A stretch of DNA of 64,000 nucleotides, taken from Phytoactinopolyspora halotolerans. GTDB lineage: Bacteria > Actinomycetota > Actinomycetes > Jiangellales > Jiangellaceae. The stretch's first letter is position 1. The number at the start of each line of letters is the position of its first letter. This document shows, one piece after another, positions 1 through 8,084 of this stretch. The translations under genes and the position numbers were made by a program. The DNA is taken from contig NZ_JAAGOA010000012.1 in NCBI RefSeq assembly GCF_010550675.1, positions 164,753-228,752 of the forward strand, read 5' to 3'. Under the pieces are notes generated by a model that saw only the letters and a list, made by a program, of their open reading frames with translations, had not been told where the DNA came from and did not search any database.

Positions 1-1
1 G

Positions 2-181
2 TTGAGCGACGAGGAGATGAACGACCTGATCGCCTATGTGATCGCGCTGCGCGAGCCCCGGGACCATGGTGGCAACCCGCTCGGCACGTACGGCCCTGCG
101 GTCGAAGGGCTGGTCGGCTGGGTGGTCGGGCTGGGGCTGCTGCTCGTCGTCGCCCGGATGCTGGGGAAGCGAGCGCCATGA
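2..181 (+). CDS. qcrC: Cytochrome bc1 complex cytochrome c subunit, C-terminal end (partial)
   Basis: Only the last 59 codons are inside the window; the reading frame enters at base 2. The piece reads as the end of a c-type cytochrome domain (the LIAYVIAL helix) followed by a single C-terminal membrane helix (about residues 38-55, GLVGWVVGLGLLLVVARM), the usual anchor of actinobacterial diheme QcrC. The stop overlaps the qcrA start (ATGA), so the genes are co-transcribed and translationally coupled. No CxxCH haem motif is visible because that part lies outside the window; the identity rests on the tail and on the qcrA-qcrB neighbours. Confidence 0.8.
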   Translation: MSDEEMNDLIAYVIALREPRDHGGNPLGTYGPAVEGLVGWVVGLGLLLVVARMLGKRAP

Positions 182-1032
182 CCGGAAGCCGCGACCGCCA
201 GGGATACGGCGCCATCACCGCCGCGTTCGGCATCACCGCACTGGCTGGCGCGGGGTTCGCCGTCGTCTACGCGCTCGATGCAGGCGTGCGGCTGCAGGGA
301 CTCACCCTGCTGGTGGCCTTCGGCAGCCTTGCGATCGGGTTCGGCCTCTGGTCCCGCCGGCACATGCCGGAAGGGATGTTCGTGGAGGAACACCCGGTGA
401 CGGTGTCCTCTCCGGACGAACGTCGCGCGTTGTACTCCGCCGTCGACCGCGCGCACGCGCCGCTGATCACCACGCCGTGGCCCCGGCGCATGCTCTTGAC
501 CGGGCTCGGCACCCTGGGTGCCGCGCTGCTCTTCCCTATCCGGTCGATGTTCACCGGGCCAGAGCCGAACAGCTCGCTCAGTTCGACCCCCTGGCGCGCC
601 GGAGCCCTCGTGGTGCGCGAGGACGGCAGCCCGGTCCGCCCCGGGGACCTCGATGTCGACTCGATGCTGACGGTGTACCCGGAGGGCTACACCCATGCCG
701 GCGACACCGCTGTCGCACTGGTGCGGTTGCGCCCGGAGCAGCTCGCCCTGGATGCCGCCGCACTCGCCGGGACCGTGAACGGCGTGGTGGCGTACTCCAA
801 GCTGTGCACGCACGCCGGCTGCCCGGTCGGGCAGTTCGTCCCGACCACCGCACAGCTGATGTGCCCGTGCCACCAGTCCCTGTTCGACGTGCCGGACGGC
901 GCCGTTCCGGTGGCCGGCCCGGCCGCGCGTCCGCTTCCCCAGCTTCCGATCGGCGTCGACGACGCGGGGATGCTCATCGCTCTGGACGGGTTCTCCGAGC
1001 CGGTGGGCCCGGGCTACTGGACGACGACATGA
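178..1032 (+). CDS. qcrA: Cytochrome bc1 complex Rieske iron-sulfur subunit
   Basis: 284 aa. It passes electrons from quinol at the Qo site to the c-type haems of QcrC. Two or three membrane helices occupy roughly residues 10-58 and 103-122. The Rieske [2Fe-2S] box is intact: Cys210-x-His212 with Cys215, and Cys229-x-Cys231-His232. The protein is shorter than the main actinobacterial QcrA (usually about 350-400 aa), and no ctaE gene is seen nearby, which suggests an accessory bc1 copy rather than the housekeeping one. It starts at the ATG overlapping the qcrC stop, and its stop overlaps the qcrB start (ATGA). Confidence 0.92.
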   Translation: MTGSRDRQGYGAITAAFGITALAGAGFAVVYALDAGVRLQGLTLLVAFGSLAIGFGLWSRRHMPEGMFVEEHPVTVSSPDERRALYSAVDRAHAPLITTPWPRRMLLTGLGTLGAALLFPIRSMFTGPEPNSSLSSTPWRAGALVVREDGSPVRPGDLDVDSMLTVYPEGYTHAGDTAVALVRLRPEQLALDAAALAGTVNGVVAYSKLCTHAGCPVGQFVPTTAQLMCPCHQSLFDVPDGAVPVAGPAARPLPQLPIGVDDAGMLIALDGFSEPVGPGYWTTT

Positions 1033-2423
1033 TCGGCCGTCGCGTCGTACGGTTCGCCGACGAGCGACTACGTCTCGCGCAGATCGTCCGCAAGGGGATG
1101 GCCAAGGTCTTCCCAGACCACTGGTCGTTCATGCTCGGCGAGATCGCGCTCTACAGCTTCCTGGTCCTCGTCCTCACCGGCGTGTATCTGTCGCTCTTCT
1201 TCGAGCCCAGCACCGGCGAGCGGCTGTACACCGGAAGCTTCGAACCGCTCAACGGGGAGATGCTATCCGCGGCCTTCGCCTCCACAGTGGAGCTGAGCTG
1301 GGATGTACGCGGCGGGTTGCTGATGCGGCAGGCGCACCATTGGGCCGCGCTGATCTTCGTCGCCGCCATCGTCGCCCATCTGTCCCGTATCTTCTTCACC
1401 GGCGCGTTCCGCAAGCCGCGCGACATCAACTGGGTGGTCGGCACCACCTTGCTCCTGCTCGCCGTCTTCAACGGTTTCGCCGGTTACTCGCTTCCGGACG
1501 ACTTGCTGTCCGGGAGCGGGCTACGTATTGCTTCGGCGATCGTGCTGTCCGTACCGGTGATCGGTAGCTGGATGCAGTTCGTCCTCTTCGGCGGCGAGTT
1601 CCCCGGCAACGACGTCATCGAGCGGCTCTACGCTGCACATATCCTGCTGGTGCCCGGGGCGATCGCGCTGCTGATCGGCGTCCACCTGACGATCCTCATC
1701 CGGCAGAAACACAGCCAGTTCCGCGGCCCCGGCCGCGGTGAGCGCAACGTCGTGGGATCGCGGATGTGGCCGGATTACGCCTTCCGATCCATCGCGCTGC
1801 TGTGCGCGGTGGCGGCCGTCGTCTTCGGGCTGGGAGGGTTCGCCCAGATCAATCCGGTGTGGTTGTGGGGACCGTTCGAACCCAGCCACGTGACGACGCC
1901 GGCCCAGCCGGACTGGTACGTCGGCTGGGTGGAAGGAGCGCTCCGGCTGTTCCCACCGGTGGAGTTCACCGTCTTCGGGCATCTGGTGCCGGCGCCGTTC
2001 ATTCCAGGTGTGCTGATTCCGGCTGTGACCTTCCTGGTGATCTATTGCTGGCCCTGGCTGGAGCGACGGTTCACCAAGGACGCCGTCCATCACCATCAGC
2101 TCGACCGGCCGCGTGAGCACCCGTTCCGCATCGCCGTCGGTGTCTGGGCGCTGTGGTTCTACGGTCTGCTCCTGATCGCCGCCGCCGACGACATTATCGC
2201 CGCGGAACTGCGGATACCTGTCTTCGACCTCGTCCGGCTACTGCAGGTGGCGGTGCTGATCCTTCCGCTGCTGGCCGCCTTCATCGCGTACGTGCTCGCC
2301 CGCGCATTGCGCGCACATCCGGAACACAGGCTCACCACTATGCGCTGGCAACACCTCGGCGCCGGGCTGCCCCGGCGACGTCGCCGACACGCGTCGGCGT
2401 CCGTACGCAGGAGCACCGAATGA
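1029..2423 (+). CDS. qcrB: Cytochrome bc1 complex cytochrome b subunit
   Basis: 464 aa integral membrane protein carrying the two b haems and the quinol sites. Haem-ligand histidine pairs are visible at His103/His104 with His117, and His204 with His219. The Qo-site motif is PDWY (within PAQPDWYVGW), the form found in Gram-positive cytochrome b. The C-terminal part adds helices at about 355-380 and 395-425 and ends in an arginine-rich tail. The start is the ATG overlapping the qcrA stop; the open frame extends far upstream, but that part is an out-of-frame shadow of qcrC/qcrA. The 3' end overlaps the next small gene by ATGA. At 464 aa it is shorter than usual actinobacterial QcrB (about 540 aa). 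Confidence 0.92.
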   Translation: MIGRRVVRFADERLRLAQIVRKGMAKVFPDHWSFMLGEIALYSFLVLVLTGVYLSLFFEPSTGERLYTGSFEPLNGEMLSAAFASTVELSWDVRGGLLMRQAHHWAALIFVAAIVAHLSRIFFTGAFRKPRDINWVVGTTLLLLAVFNGFAGYSLPDDLLSGSGLRIASAIVLSVPVIGSWMQFVLFGGEFPGNDVIERLYAAHILLVPGAIALLIGVHLTILIRQKHSQFRGPGRGERNVVGSRMWPDYAFRSIALLCAVAAVVFGLGGFAQINPVWLWGPFEPSHVTTPAQPDWYVGWVEGALRLFPPVEFTVFGHLVPAPFIPGVLIPAVTFLVIYCWPWLERRFTKDAVHHHQLDRPREHPFRIAVGVWALWFYGLLLIAAADDIIAAELRIPVFDLVRLLQVAVLILPLLAAFIAYVLARALRAHPEHRLTTMRWQHLGAGLPRRRRRHASASVRRSTE

Positions 2424-2812
2424 CCGATCAGGAGGACCGCGTTTACCTGTGGCGACAGCCGGACGGATACTGGCGGTGGCAATACGCCCTATCCGGCCAG
2501 GATGGCGTAGGTGACACCCGGCTGCTCAGCCACACCGCGTTCGCCAGCCGTGAGGAGGCGCGGGCAGCTGCGGGTACCGCCTACCCGGACGTGTCGATCG
2601 ACGATCTCACGGCACGGCGGCGGCGCCGGTGGCTGACGTTCGGCTGCATGCTGAGTGCATTGGGGGCATTGGGGGCGCTGGCGGTGGTGGCCGTCGCGGC
2701 CCGGCGCCACCACCACTCTGCACAACCGACGGCCGCGCGGCAGCGCGGCAGTACGGCAGTACGGCAGTACGGAGTCCGCTGCGCTCGAATGACCGCGCAC
2801 AACCTCGGGTAA
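2420..2812 (+). CDS. Small single-pass membrane protein after qcrB, function unknown
   Basis: 130 aa, translationally coupled to qcrB (ATGA overlap). Residues 1-60 form a soluble N-terminal part starting MTDQEDRVYLWRQPDGYWRW. This is followed by a basic stretch (TARRRRRW) and one membrane helix (about residues 73-93), then a His-rich and low-complexity tail. The tail contains three perfect tandem copies of an 8-bp unit. The coupling suggests a bc1 accessory or assembly role, but I do not recognise the family. Confidence 0.65.
   Translation: MTDQEDRVYLWRQPDGYWRWQYALSGQDGVGDTRLLSHTAFASREEARAAAGTAYPDVSIDDLTARRRRRWLTFGCMLSALGALGALAVVAVAARRHHHSAQPTAARQRGSTAVRQYGVRCARMTAHNLG
2747..2770 (+). repeat. 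Three tandem copies of the 8-mer GGCAGTAC
   Basis: Copies occupy 2747-2754, 2755-2762 and 2763-2770, inside the 3' end of the small membrane-protein gene. The unit is not a multiple of three, so a change in copy number would shift the last ~15 codons. Confidence 0.9.
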
Positions 2813-2821
2813 TCGCACGGC

Positions 2822-3697
2822 ATGCGAATCATGGTGACGGGATGGTTCTCGTTCGAGCACGGTGAGGCGACCGCTGGTGACCTGGCGGCAGCGGAATGGG
2901 TACACGAGTGGCTGGATAGGGCCGACGTCGCACACGACATCGCCTACTCGTCGGCGTTCAACCCGGAGATACACCTTGACGCTGTCGATCCGGGTGATTA
3001 CAGCCACGTCGTCTTCGTCTGTGGCCCGGCAGCGGGTCGGCAGATCGAGGACCTGCTGACGCGGTTCAGCCATTGCGCCAAGATCGCGGTGGGGGTCTCG
3101 GTCGTCGACGGTACGGCCGAGGCGTTCGACACCGTCCTCCCCCGTGACGACGACGAGACCGTGACTCCTGATCTCGCCCTCGGCGCCCCGGAACGTCACC
3201 TTCCGCCAGTGGTGGCATTGGTGCGCGCACACGCCCAGCCCGAGTACCCGACGGCGCGGCCCGATGACGTCCACAACCGGATCGAGGGCTTGCTCGCCCA
3301 GCGAGACGTGGCGGTCGTTCCGCTGGATACGCGCGTCGACCCAAGAGAGCTCGTCAACCGCGACACCACTCACGTCGAAGCCGTTCTGGCCCGGGCAGAC
3401 GCCGTGGTGACTACCCGGTTGCACGGGCTCGTCCTGGCGCTGCGCCACGGCGTGCCGGCCGTGGCCATCGATCCCGTCTCCGGCGGTGGCAAGGTGATCC
3501 GACAGGTATCCGTGCTGGACTGGCCGCTGGCATCGACGGTCGATCAGCTCACCGACGAGGAGTTCCACAGGTTGCTCGACGAATGCCTCAGACCATCATC
3601 CAGAGCCGCCGCCGACCGGTCCGCGAAACGTGGCCGCAGCGGTCTGGAAGGCCTCGGTGAAGATCTGCTCGCCGTGCTGAATCAGGCCGCGATGTAA
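2822..3697 (+). CDS. Polysaccharide pyruvyl transferase family protein
   Basis: 291 aa soluble protein. The C-terminal signature ADAVVTTRLHGLVLALRHGV followed by PAVAIDP is typical of the polysaccharide pyruvyl transferase family (CsaB/WcaK-like), which moves pyruvate from phosphoenolpyruvate onto sugars of cell-wall or capsule polymers. The N-terminal half (MRIMVTGWFSFEHGEATAGD) resembles the first Rossmann-like half of such enzymes. It begins 9 nt after the previous gene on the same strand, so it may share the qcr transcript, although there is no obvious functional link. The substrate cannot be told from the sequence. Confidence 0.75.
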   Translation: MRIMVTGWFSFEHGEATAGDLAAAEWVHEWLDRADVAHDIAYSSAFNPEIHLDAVDPGDYSHVVFVCGPAAGRQIEDLLTRFSHCAKIAVGVSVVDGTAEAFDTVLPRDDDETVTPDLALGAPERHLPPVVALVRAHAQPEYPTARPDDVHNRIEGLLAQRDVAVVPLDTRVDPRELVNRDTTHVEAVLARADAVVTTRLHGLVLALRHGVPAVAIDPVSGGGKVIRQVSVLDWPLASTVDQLTDEEFHRLLDECLRPSSRAAADRSAKRGRSGLEGLGEDLLAVLNQAAM

Positions 3698-3804
3698 GGC
3701 GACGCCGGCAACACAGGCTTCTCCAGCGGTGTAGCAGCCTGCGGCGCACCCCGAATCGACGGTGACTCAGCCGTGGCTACCCGGTCTCCGCTACCGGTCT
3801 GCCG

Positions 3805-6800
3805 TCAGAAGGGCGGGATTTCGTCGTCTTCGGGACGGACGCTGAGTCGTTGTTCGCTGGGACTTGTCGTCGTGTTCTCCTCTGCGGTGCCACACCTCAT
3901 GTCATCGGGTCCTGTGCTGTTGCCGGGCTCCGTCGTCTCTCCCGTGTGATCGCCGCTGTGGGTGTGGCGATCACGCTGGTCCGCGGCCGCGGAGGTGGTG
4001 GCGTGGCGGATGCGGCGTAGTTTCTCGGCCACACGCGCCTTACTGCCGTGCCCGCCGTCGCCGGCATCGTCACTGTCGTCGTTGGTGTGGTGGTCGTTCC
4101 TGGTGGTTGCGGGGTGGGGGTTGGGCAGGGTGGGGATGATCGCTGGGGCGCGGTTGGTGTAGCGGTGTCCGAGCGGGCTGTGCCAGATGGTGGTGCCGGT
4201 GTCGGGGCGGTGGGCTTTCCAGCCGCCGTCGTGGCGTAGGCGGTGGTCGTGGCGGCATAGGCAGGCCAGGTTGCCCGCGACGGTGAGCCCGCCGAGGCAG
4301 AATTCGTGTTCGTGGTCTTGGTCGGTGCGTACGGCGGGCATGCGACACGTCGGGTGTGTGCAGCAGCGGTCCCGGATCTGGATGTGCCGGCGCAGCCCCG
4401 CCCCGGCGCGACGCCGACGCACGCCCGCGTCCGCGTCGTCATCCGAGCCTGTCCCCGCGCCGGACCCGGAGCGTGAACCCGCCCCCGCGCCGGAGCCCAT
4501 CTCGGTGCCGGTGCCGGTGGTGGTCTCGCCGGCGGTGGCGGTGGTGTGTTGGTGGGCGAGGTCGGTGATGACCGCCGCCCAGTCGGTGATGGCCGCGGCC
4601 CAGCGGGCACACTCCTGCACCGGTATCTGGGCGTGGGCAGGCTCGTCCGCCACCCGGGCGTCCGCGTCCACGTTCGCGTCCGTGTGGACGAGGGTGGCCA
4701 GGCGGGCCAGCATCGAGATGGTGACATGCAGCTCGAGGATCCCGCCACGGCGGGCATCCCGACGCACCACTTGCCCATCCGGTGAGCGGGGCCGGGCAGT
4801 GGTGATCCCGGTCTGGATCAACTGCCCGTCGTCGTTGCAGATGGCGAACCGCCACTGCGCGGAGTGCATTCGTGCGGCGATCTGGCGGGCCACGGCGGCG
4901 GGAACGAAGTCCCAGGCGGGTATCTCACCGGGGTGCTCGTCCACACCGAGCAGGCTCGCCAACCCGATACGCAACTCCGGCACCGACCAACCACCCACAC
5001 CAGGGCGCGACGATGACGCACCCGCAGCACCAGCCGCATCAGCCGAGGCTGTGTTGTCGCCGGCAGGGCCAGTCGTGCCCGCGTCATCGTGAGGACCGGA
5101 CATGTTCGTGCTGGTCGGAGGAGTGCTGGAGGGGCCACCCTTGTCGCCGCGCTGGCCGGAGTCACGGCTCGCCGGGCCGCCGCCAGAGCCAGGGCCACCG
5201 TCGCCGGCGCCGTCGTCACCGGAGCCATCGTCACCGGAGCCGTCGTCACCGGGGCTGTCGTCGTCGGGAGCGTCAGGCCCGCTACCGCCACCCGGAGCGT
5301 CGGAACCGCCGGAGCGGTCACCAGGACCGCCGTCGTCGTCGGAACCGCCCGAACCGTCAGGGTCGCTACCGTCGTCGGAACCGCCCGAACCGTCAGGGTC
5401 GCTGCCGTCGCCCTGGTCGTCGGAACCACCAGGACCGTCGCCGCCGTCGTCGTCGCCGTCGGGGTCGCTGCCGTTGCCCTGGTCGTCGGAACCACCGGGG
5501 CTGTCGTCGGGACCGTCATTATCGTCGGGGTCGTCACCGTGGCTGTGGTCGTCGTCGGTGCCGTTGTCGGGGTCGTTGCTGGGGCAGTCGTTGCCGTTGC
5601 TGGTGGCGGTGCCATCGCCGCTGGGACGGCCGGTTCCGCCGCTGGTGTTGGTGGTGGTGTCGTCGGTGAAGGGGTGGTTGAGGATGTGGGTGATGATCTG
5701 GTCTTCGTCGAGATCTTCCAGACTCCCGTCGAGCATGCCCAGGAACAGATCGACCCGGATGTGGTCGATCTTGCGGGTATCACCGGCCTTCTTACACGCC
5801 CGCGCCAACACATCGATACGCTCACACGCAGCAGCGGCACGATCGATGGGCAGATCGTAACCGGCCACGTTCGCGCTGCCGTCAGGGTTACGCGAACCCA
5901 CCACCCGCCGACCCCGGATCGCTTTGCGGTACTTCTTCTCCGCGAACTCCGGATCGATCGCGATCGCGGCTTTCTTGATCGCATCGATCAACTCCGCCAC
6001 CGTCAACCCCGGCGCATCCGGGAGCAGGAAGGCGCAGATGTAACCGGCCTGATCATCATCGAGGCCGTCGGTCCAAGACACGAACGCCTGCGCGCGGGGC
6101 TCGTCCAACACCCCGGCCAGCATCGCCTGACCCAGCATCGGCAGCCGATGATGGATGTCGTAGGCGAAACCGAACACCCGCCCGGCGCGTGAACGCGACC
6201 ACACCAACGCCGCGCGGGCCTCCTCCGGGGCAAACTCCCCCGGCACCTGTACCCGCTGCAGCGTGTCCGCCGAACCGGGTACCCGCATCCCGGTCTCCAG
6301 CAGACACAACAAGAACAACGCCCGATCCCGGGTGGCCTGCCGGTAGGCCGCCTTCATCACCTCGACCGTGTCACGACCGGACACTCCCGCGATCGGGATG
6401 TCCTCCAACATCGCCACCAACTCCGCACCCGCCGGCACCGCATCCAGGCCCTGCGGAACCGGCCACGGCCCACCACCACCACCGCCAGAGTCCTCGCCGC
6501 CACCGCCGACGCCGTGGCTAGCGTGGCCGGGCTGGTCGGCGCGGCGGCGGGACGCGGCATCACCACCACGCCGCACCGGCACGTCGCGGTCGTTATCGCG
6601 GTGCTGACCGTCGCTGAGGCCCTCGTCATCGGTGTGGGGACGCTCGTCGGCGCCGTCATCGTCGTTGCGGCGCTCCCCGCCGTCGCCATTACTACGGCGG
6701 GGCTCGCCGTCGCCGTCGCGGCGCTGACTGTCGCCGCGGCGCGTGTCGTGGTGGGCACGCTCGTCGCCGCTACCGCGGGGCACGGCGTCGTCGTCGCTGG

Positions 6801-6819
6801 GATGGGGTTGAACGGACAT
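3805..6819 (-). CDS. DUF222 / HNH endonuclease-domain protein with long acidic linker
   Basis: 1004 aa from the ATG at 6819, which is preceded by TGGAGG at good spacing; the longer open frame upstream lacks a site. The middle and N-terminal half is a DUF222 (13E12-repeat type) domain (about residues 130-370). It is followed by a ~180-residue linker made almost only of Asp, Gly, Ser and Pro, a second conserved block, and a C-terminal HNH nuclease motif (CCTHPTCRMP, then DHEHEFCLGG, then NLACLCRHDHRLRHDGGW). Members are common, repeated genes in actinobacteria and are often linked to mobile introns, transposons or plasmids. The role is unknown. The gene stands alone on the minus strand. Confidence 0.85.
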   Translation of the reverse strand: MSVQPHPSDDDAVPRGSGDERAHHDTRRGDSQRRDGDGEPRRSNGDGGERRNDDDGADERPHTDDEGLSDGQHRDNDRDVPVRRGGDAASRRRADQPGHASHGVGGGGEDSGGGGGGPWPVPQGLDAVPAGAELVAMLEDIPIAGVSGRDTVEVMKAAYRQATRDRALFLLCLLETGMRVPGSADTLQRVQVPGEFAPEEARAALVWSRSRAGRVFGFAYDIHHRLPMLGQAMLAGVLDEPRAQAFVSWTDGLDDDQAGYICAFLLPDAPGLTVAELIDAIKKAAIAIDPEFAEKKYRKAIRGRRVVGSRNPDGSANVAGYDLPIDRAAAACERIDVLARACKKAGDTRKIDHIRVDLFLGMLDGSLEDLDEDQIITHILNHPFTDDTTTNTSGGTGRPSGDGTATSNGNDCPSNDPDNGTDDDHSHGDDPDDNDGPDDSPGGSDDQGNGSDPDGDDDGGDGPGGSDDQGDGSDPDGSGGSDDGSDPDGSGGSDDDGGPGDRSGGSDAPGGGSGPDAPDDDSPGDDGSGDDGSGDDGAGDGGPGSGGGPASRDSGQRGDKGGPSSTPPTSTNMSGPHDDAGTTGPAGDNTASADAAGAAGASSSRPGVGGWSVPELRIGLASLLGVDEHPGEIPAWDFVPAAVARQIAARMHSAQWRFAICNDDGQLIQTGITTARPRSPDGQVVRRDARRGGILELHVTISMLARLATLVHTDANVDADARVADEPAHAQIPVQECARWAAAITDWAAVITDLAHQHTTATAGETTTGTGTEMGSGAGAGSRSGSGAGTGSDDDADAGVRRRRAGAGLRRHIQIRDRCCTHPTCRMPAVRTDQDHEHEFCLGGLTVAGNLACLCRHDHRLRHDGGWKAHRPDTGTTIWHSPLGHRYTNRAPAIIPTLPNPHPATTRNDHHTNDDSDDAGDGGHGSKARVAEKLRRIRHATTSAAADQRDRHTHSGDHTGETTEPGNSTGPDDMRCGTAEENTTTSPSEQRLSVRPEDDEIPPF

Positions 6820-7203
6820 GGCGGCCGGCCTCCAAAAGGCACAACGGTCAACGGACCGGGCCGGCCGCACCCGCCGAACCCACACCAACCACCACAGAAC
6901 TCAAACACACCGAGCGGAAATCAGAAACAGCACCGCTCCAACACTGATAAACACACTCTATATCGAACACACATACGAACGCAAGGCGGATCGCTGATGT
7001 CACCGGTCCCCGCGGACTGCGATCGTCCGCGCCGCCCAGACCAGAGGCATTTCAACCATCTTCAGGCATCCCGGCCAGCCCGTCCCCCTCCCGTGGCGTC
7101 CACCATCCACAGGCGGTTTTCCGATCGTGCAGCGGGGTAGTCCATCGGACATCGGCGATCGTCTGTCGCCATTCATCCATCTCAACACTGTCTGGGAGGC
7201 ACG
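6820..7203. other. Intergenic region upstream of the DUF222/HNH gene
   Basis: No convincing gene. It holds the leader of the minus-strand HNH gene; an AT-rich patch around 6945-6970 is the only plausible promoter stretch. The right part (7000-7200) has no clear motif, except GGGAGG at about 7193 serving the short ORF at 7204. Confidence 0.5.
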
Positions 7204-7254
7204 ATGCCGCAGAACGGAAAGACTGTCATCGATCTCATCAGTCGCGACGCTTGA
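7204..7254 (+). pseudogene. 16-aa ORF resembling the truncated N-terminus of a hemerythrin-domain protein
   Basis: A well-placed GGGAGG precedes the ATG, but the frame ends after MPQNGKTVIDLISRDA. The stretch TVIDLISRD resembles the first helix of HHE hemerythrin proteins (usually D-V-V-D-L-L-T-x-D-H). It may be the remnant of a deleted hemerythrin gene or a short leader peptide for the DUF6158 gene 16 nt downstream. The evidence is weak because of the length. Confidence 0.3.
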
Positions 7255-7270
7255 CGGGTAATGACGCACC

Positions 7271-7507
7271 ATGGCACTTCGACCTCATGGCATCCCGCCC
7301 GCGAATCTGTCCGACGACGATCTGCGGCGCGAGATCGCACATCTGCACCAGACCCGGCACGATACGTTGCTCGGCGGCACCGAGTCCGCGCTACACGCGC
7401 ACACCGAGCGCATGTTGGCGCTCGAGGCCGAGTTTCTACGGCGGTTCCCTAAGGAGAGCGCGCCCGATCCGGAACGCACCCGGGCAGGAAAGCGGCAGCA
7501 CAGCTGA
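7271..7507 (+). CDS. DUF6158 family protein
   Basis: 78 aa, helical and charged. The pattern LSDDDLRREIAHLHQTRHDT followed by HTERMLALEAEFLRRFP matches the small actinobacterial DUF6158 family, whose function is unknown. The stop overlaps the start of the PPC-domain gene (TGATG), indicating coupled translation. Other overlapping starts at 7251 and 7261 are in the wrong frames. Confidence 0.75.
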   Translation: MALRPHGIPPANLSDDDLRREIAHLHQTRHDTLLGGTESALHAHTERMLALEAEFLRRFPKESAPDPERTRAGKRQHS

Positions 7508-7941
7508 TGCGTAGCAAGAAGCTGGGCGTGAGCACTCCACAGACATACGCGGTGGTGCTCGACACAGGCGAGCCCGTGCTGGACAAACTGCGCGAGTTCG
7601 CCTCGGCTGAGGGCATCAGCACGTCACATTTCACCGCCATCGGGGCCTTCGAGTCGGTCACCCTCGGCTACTTCGACCTGGATCAGACCCGCTACCTGGA
7701 GATCCCGGTCGAGGAACAAGTCGAGGTGCTGACGATGGCCGGCGACATGGTGGGCTCCGGGGAGGACCGACGGATCCACGCACACGTGGTGGTCGGCCGA
7801 CGAGACGGGACCACGCGCGGCGGACACCTGTTGCACGCCGTCACCCGTCCGACGCTCGAGGTGATGGTCACCGAGTCTCCCGCCGAACTCGCCCGCCGCT
7901 ACGACGAGACCACGGGGCTGACGCTCATCGACCCCGGCTGA
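7507..7941 (+). CDS. PPC (DUF296) domain protein
   Basis: 144 aa. A single plant-and-prokaryote-conserved domain covers nearly the whole length: YAVVLDTGEPVLDKLREFAS, then FTAIGAFESVTLGYFD, then RRIHAHVVVGRRDGTTRGGH. The His-rich RIHAHVVVG strand is typical; bacterial members form trimers and their function is largely unknown (a DNA-binding role is known for plant AT-hook relatives). It is coupled to the DUF6158 gene upstream. Confidence 0.85.
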   Translation: MRSKKLGVSTPQTYAVVLDTGEPVLDKLREFASAEGISTSHFTAIGAFESVTLGYFDLDQTRYLEIPVEEQVEVLTMAGDMVGSGEDRRIHAHVVVGRRDGTTRGGHLLHAVTRPTLEVMVTESPAELARRYDETTGLTLIDPG

Positions 7942-8044
7942 ACGCGCGCGCCGCCAGCACCGCCGTGCCGAACGCCGCCTCCGGCGATCGCAGCACGGTG
8001 AGCCCGCCCCGCTCCCTGCTACGGCGGTTGATCCGGTAGCCATC

Positions 8045-8065
8045 GGGTACCTCCTCGAGGTGCCC
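8045..8065. terminator. Hairpin between the PPC gene and the TPP-enzyme gene
   Basis: GGGTACCTC pairs with GAGGTGCCC around a CTC loop (9 bp with one G-U pair). No T-tract follows. It sits just before the GGAGG ribosome site of the next gene, so it could be a terminator for the upstream pair or a leader structure. Confidence 0.45.
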
Positions 8066-8084
8066 CGGTAAGCGAGGAGGAAAC

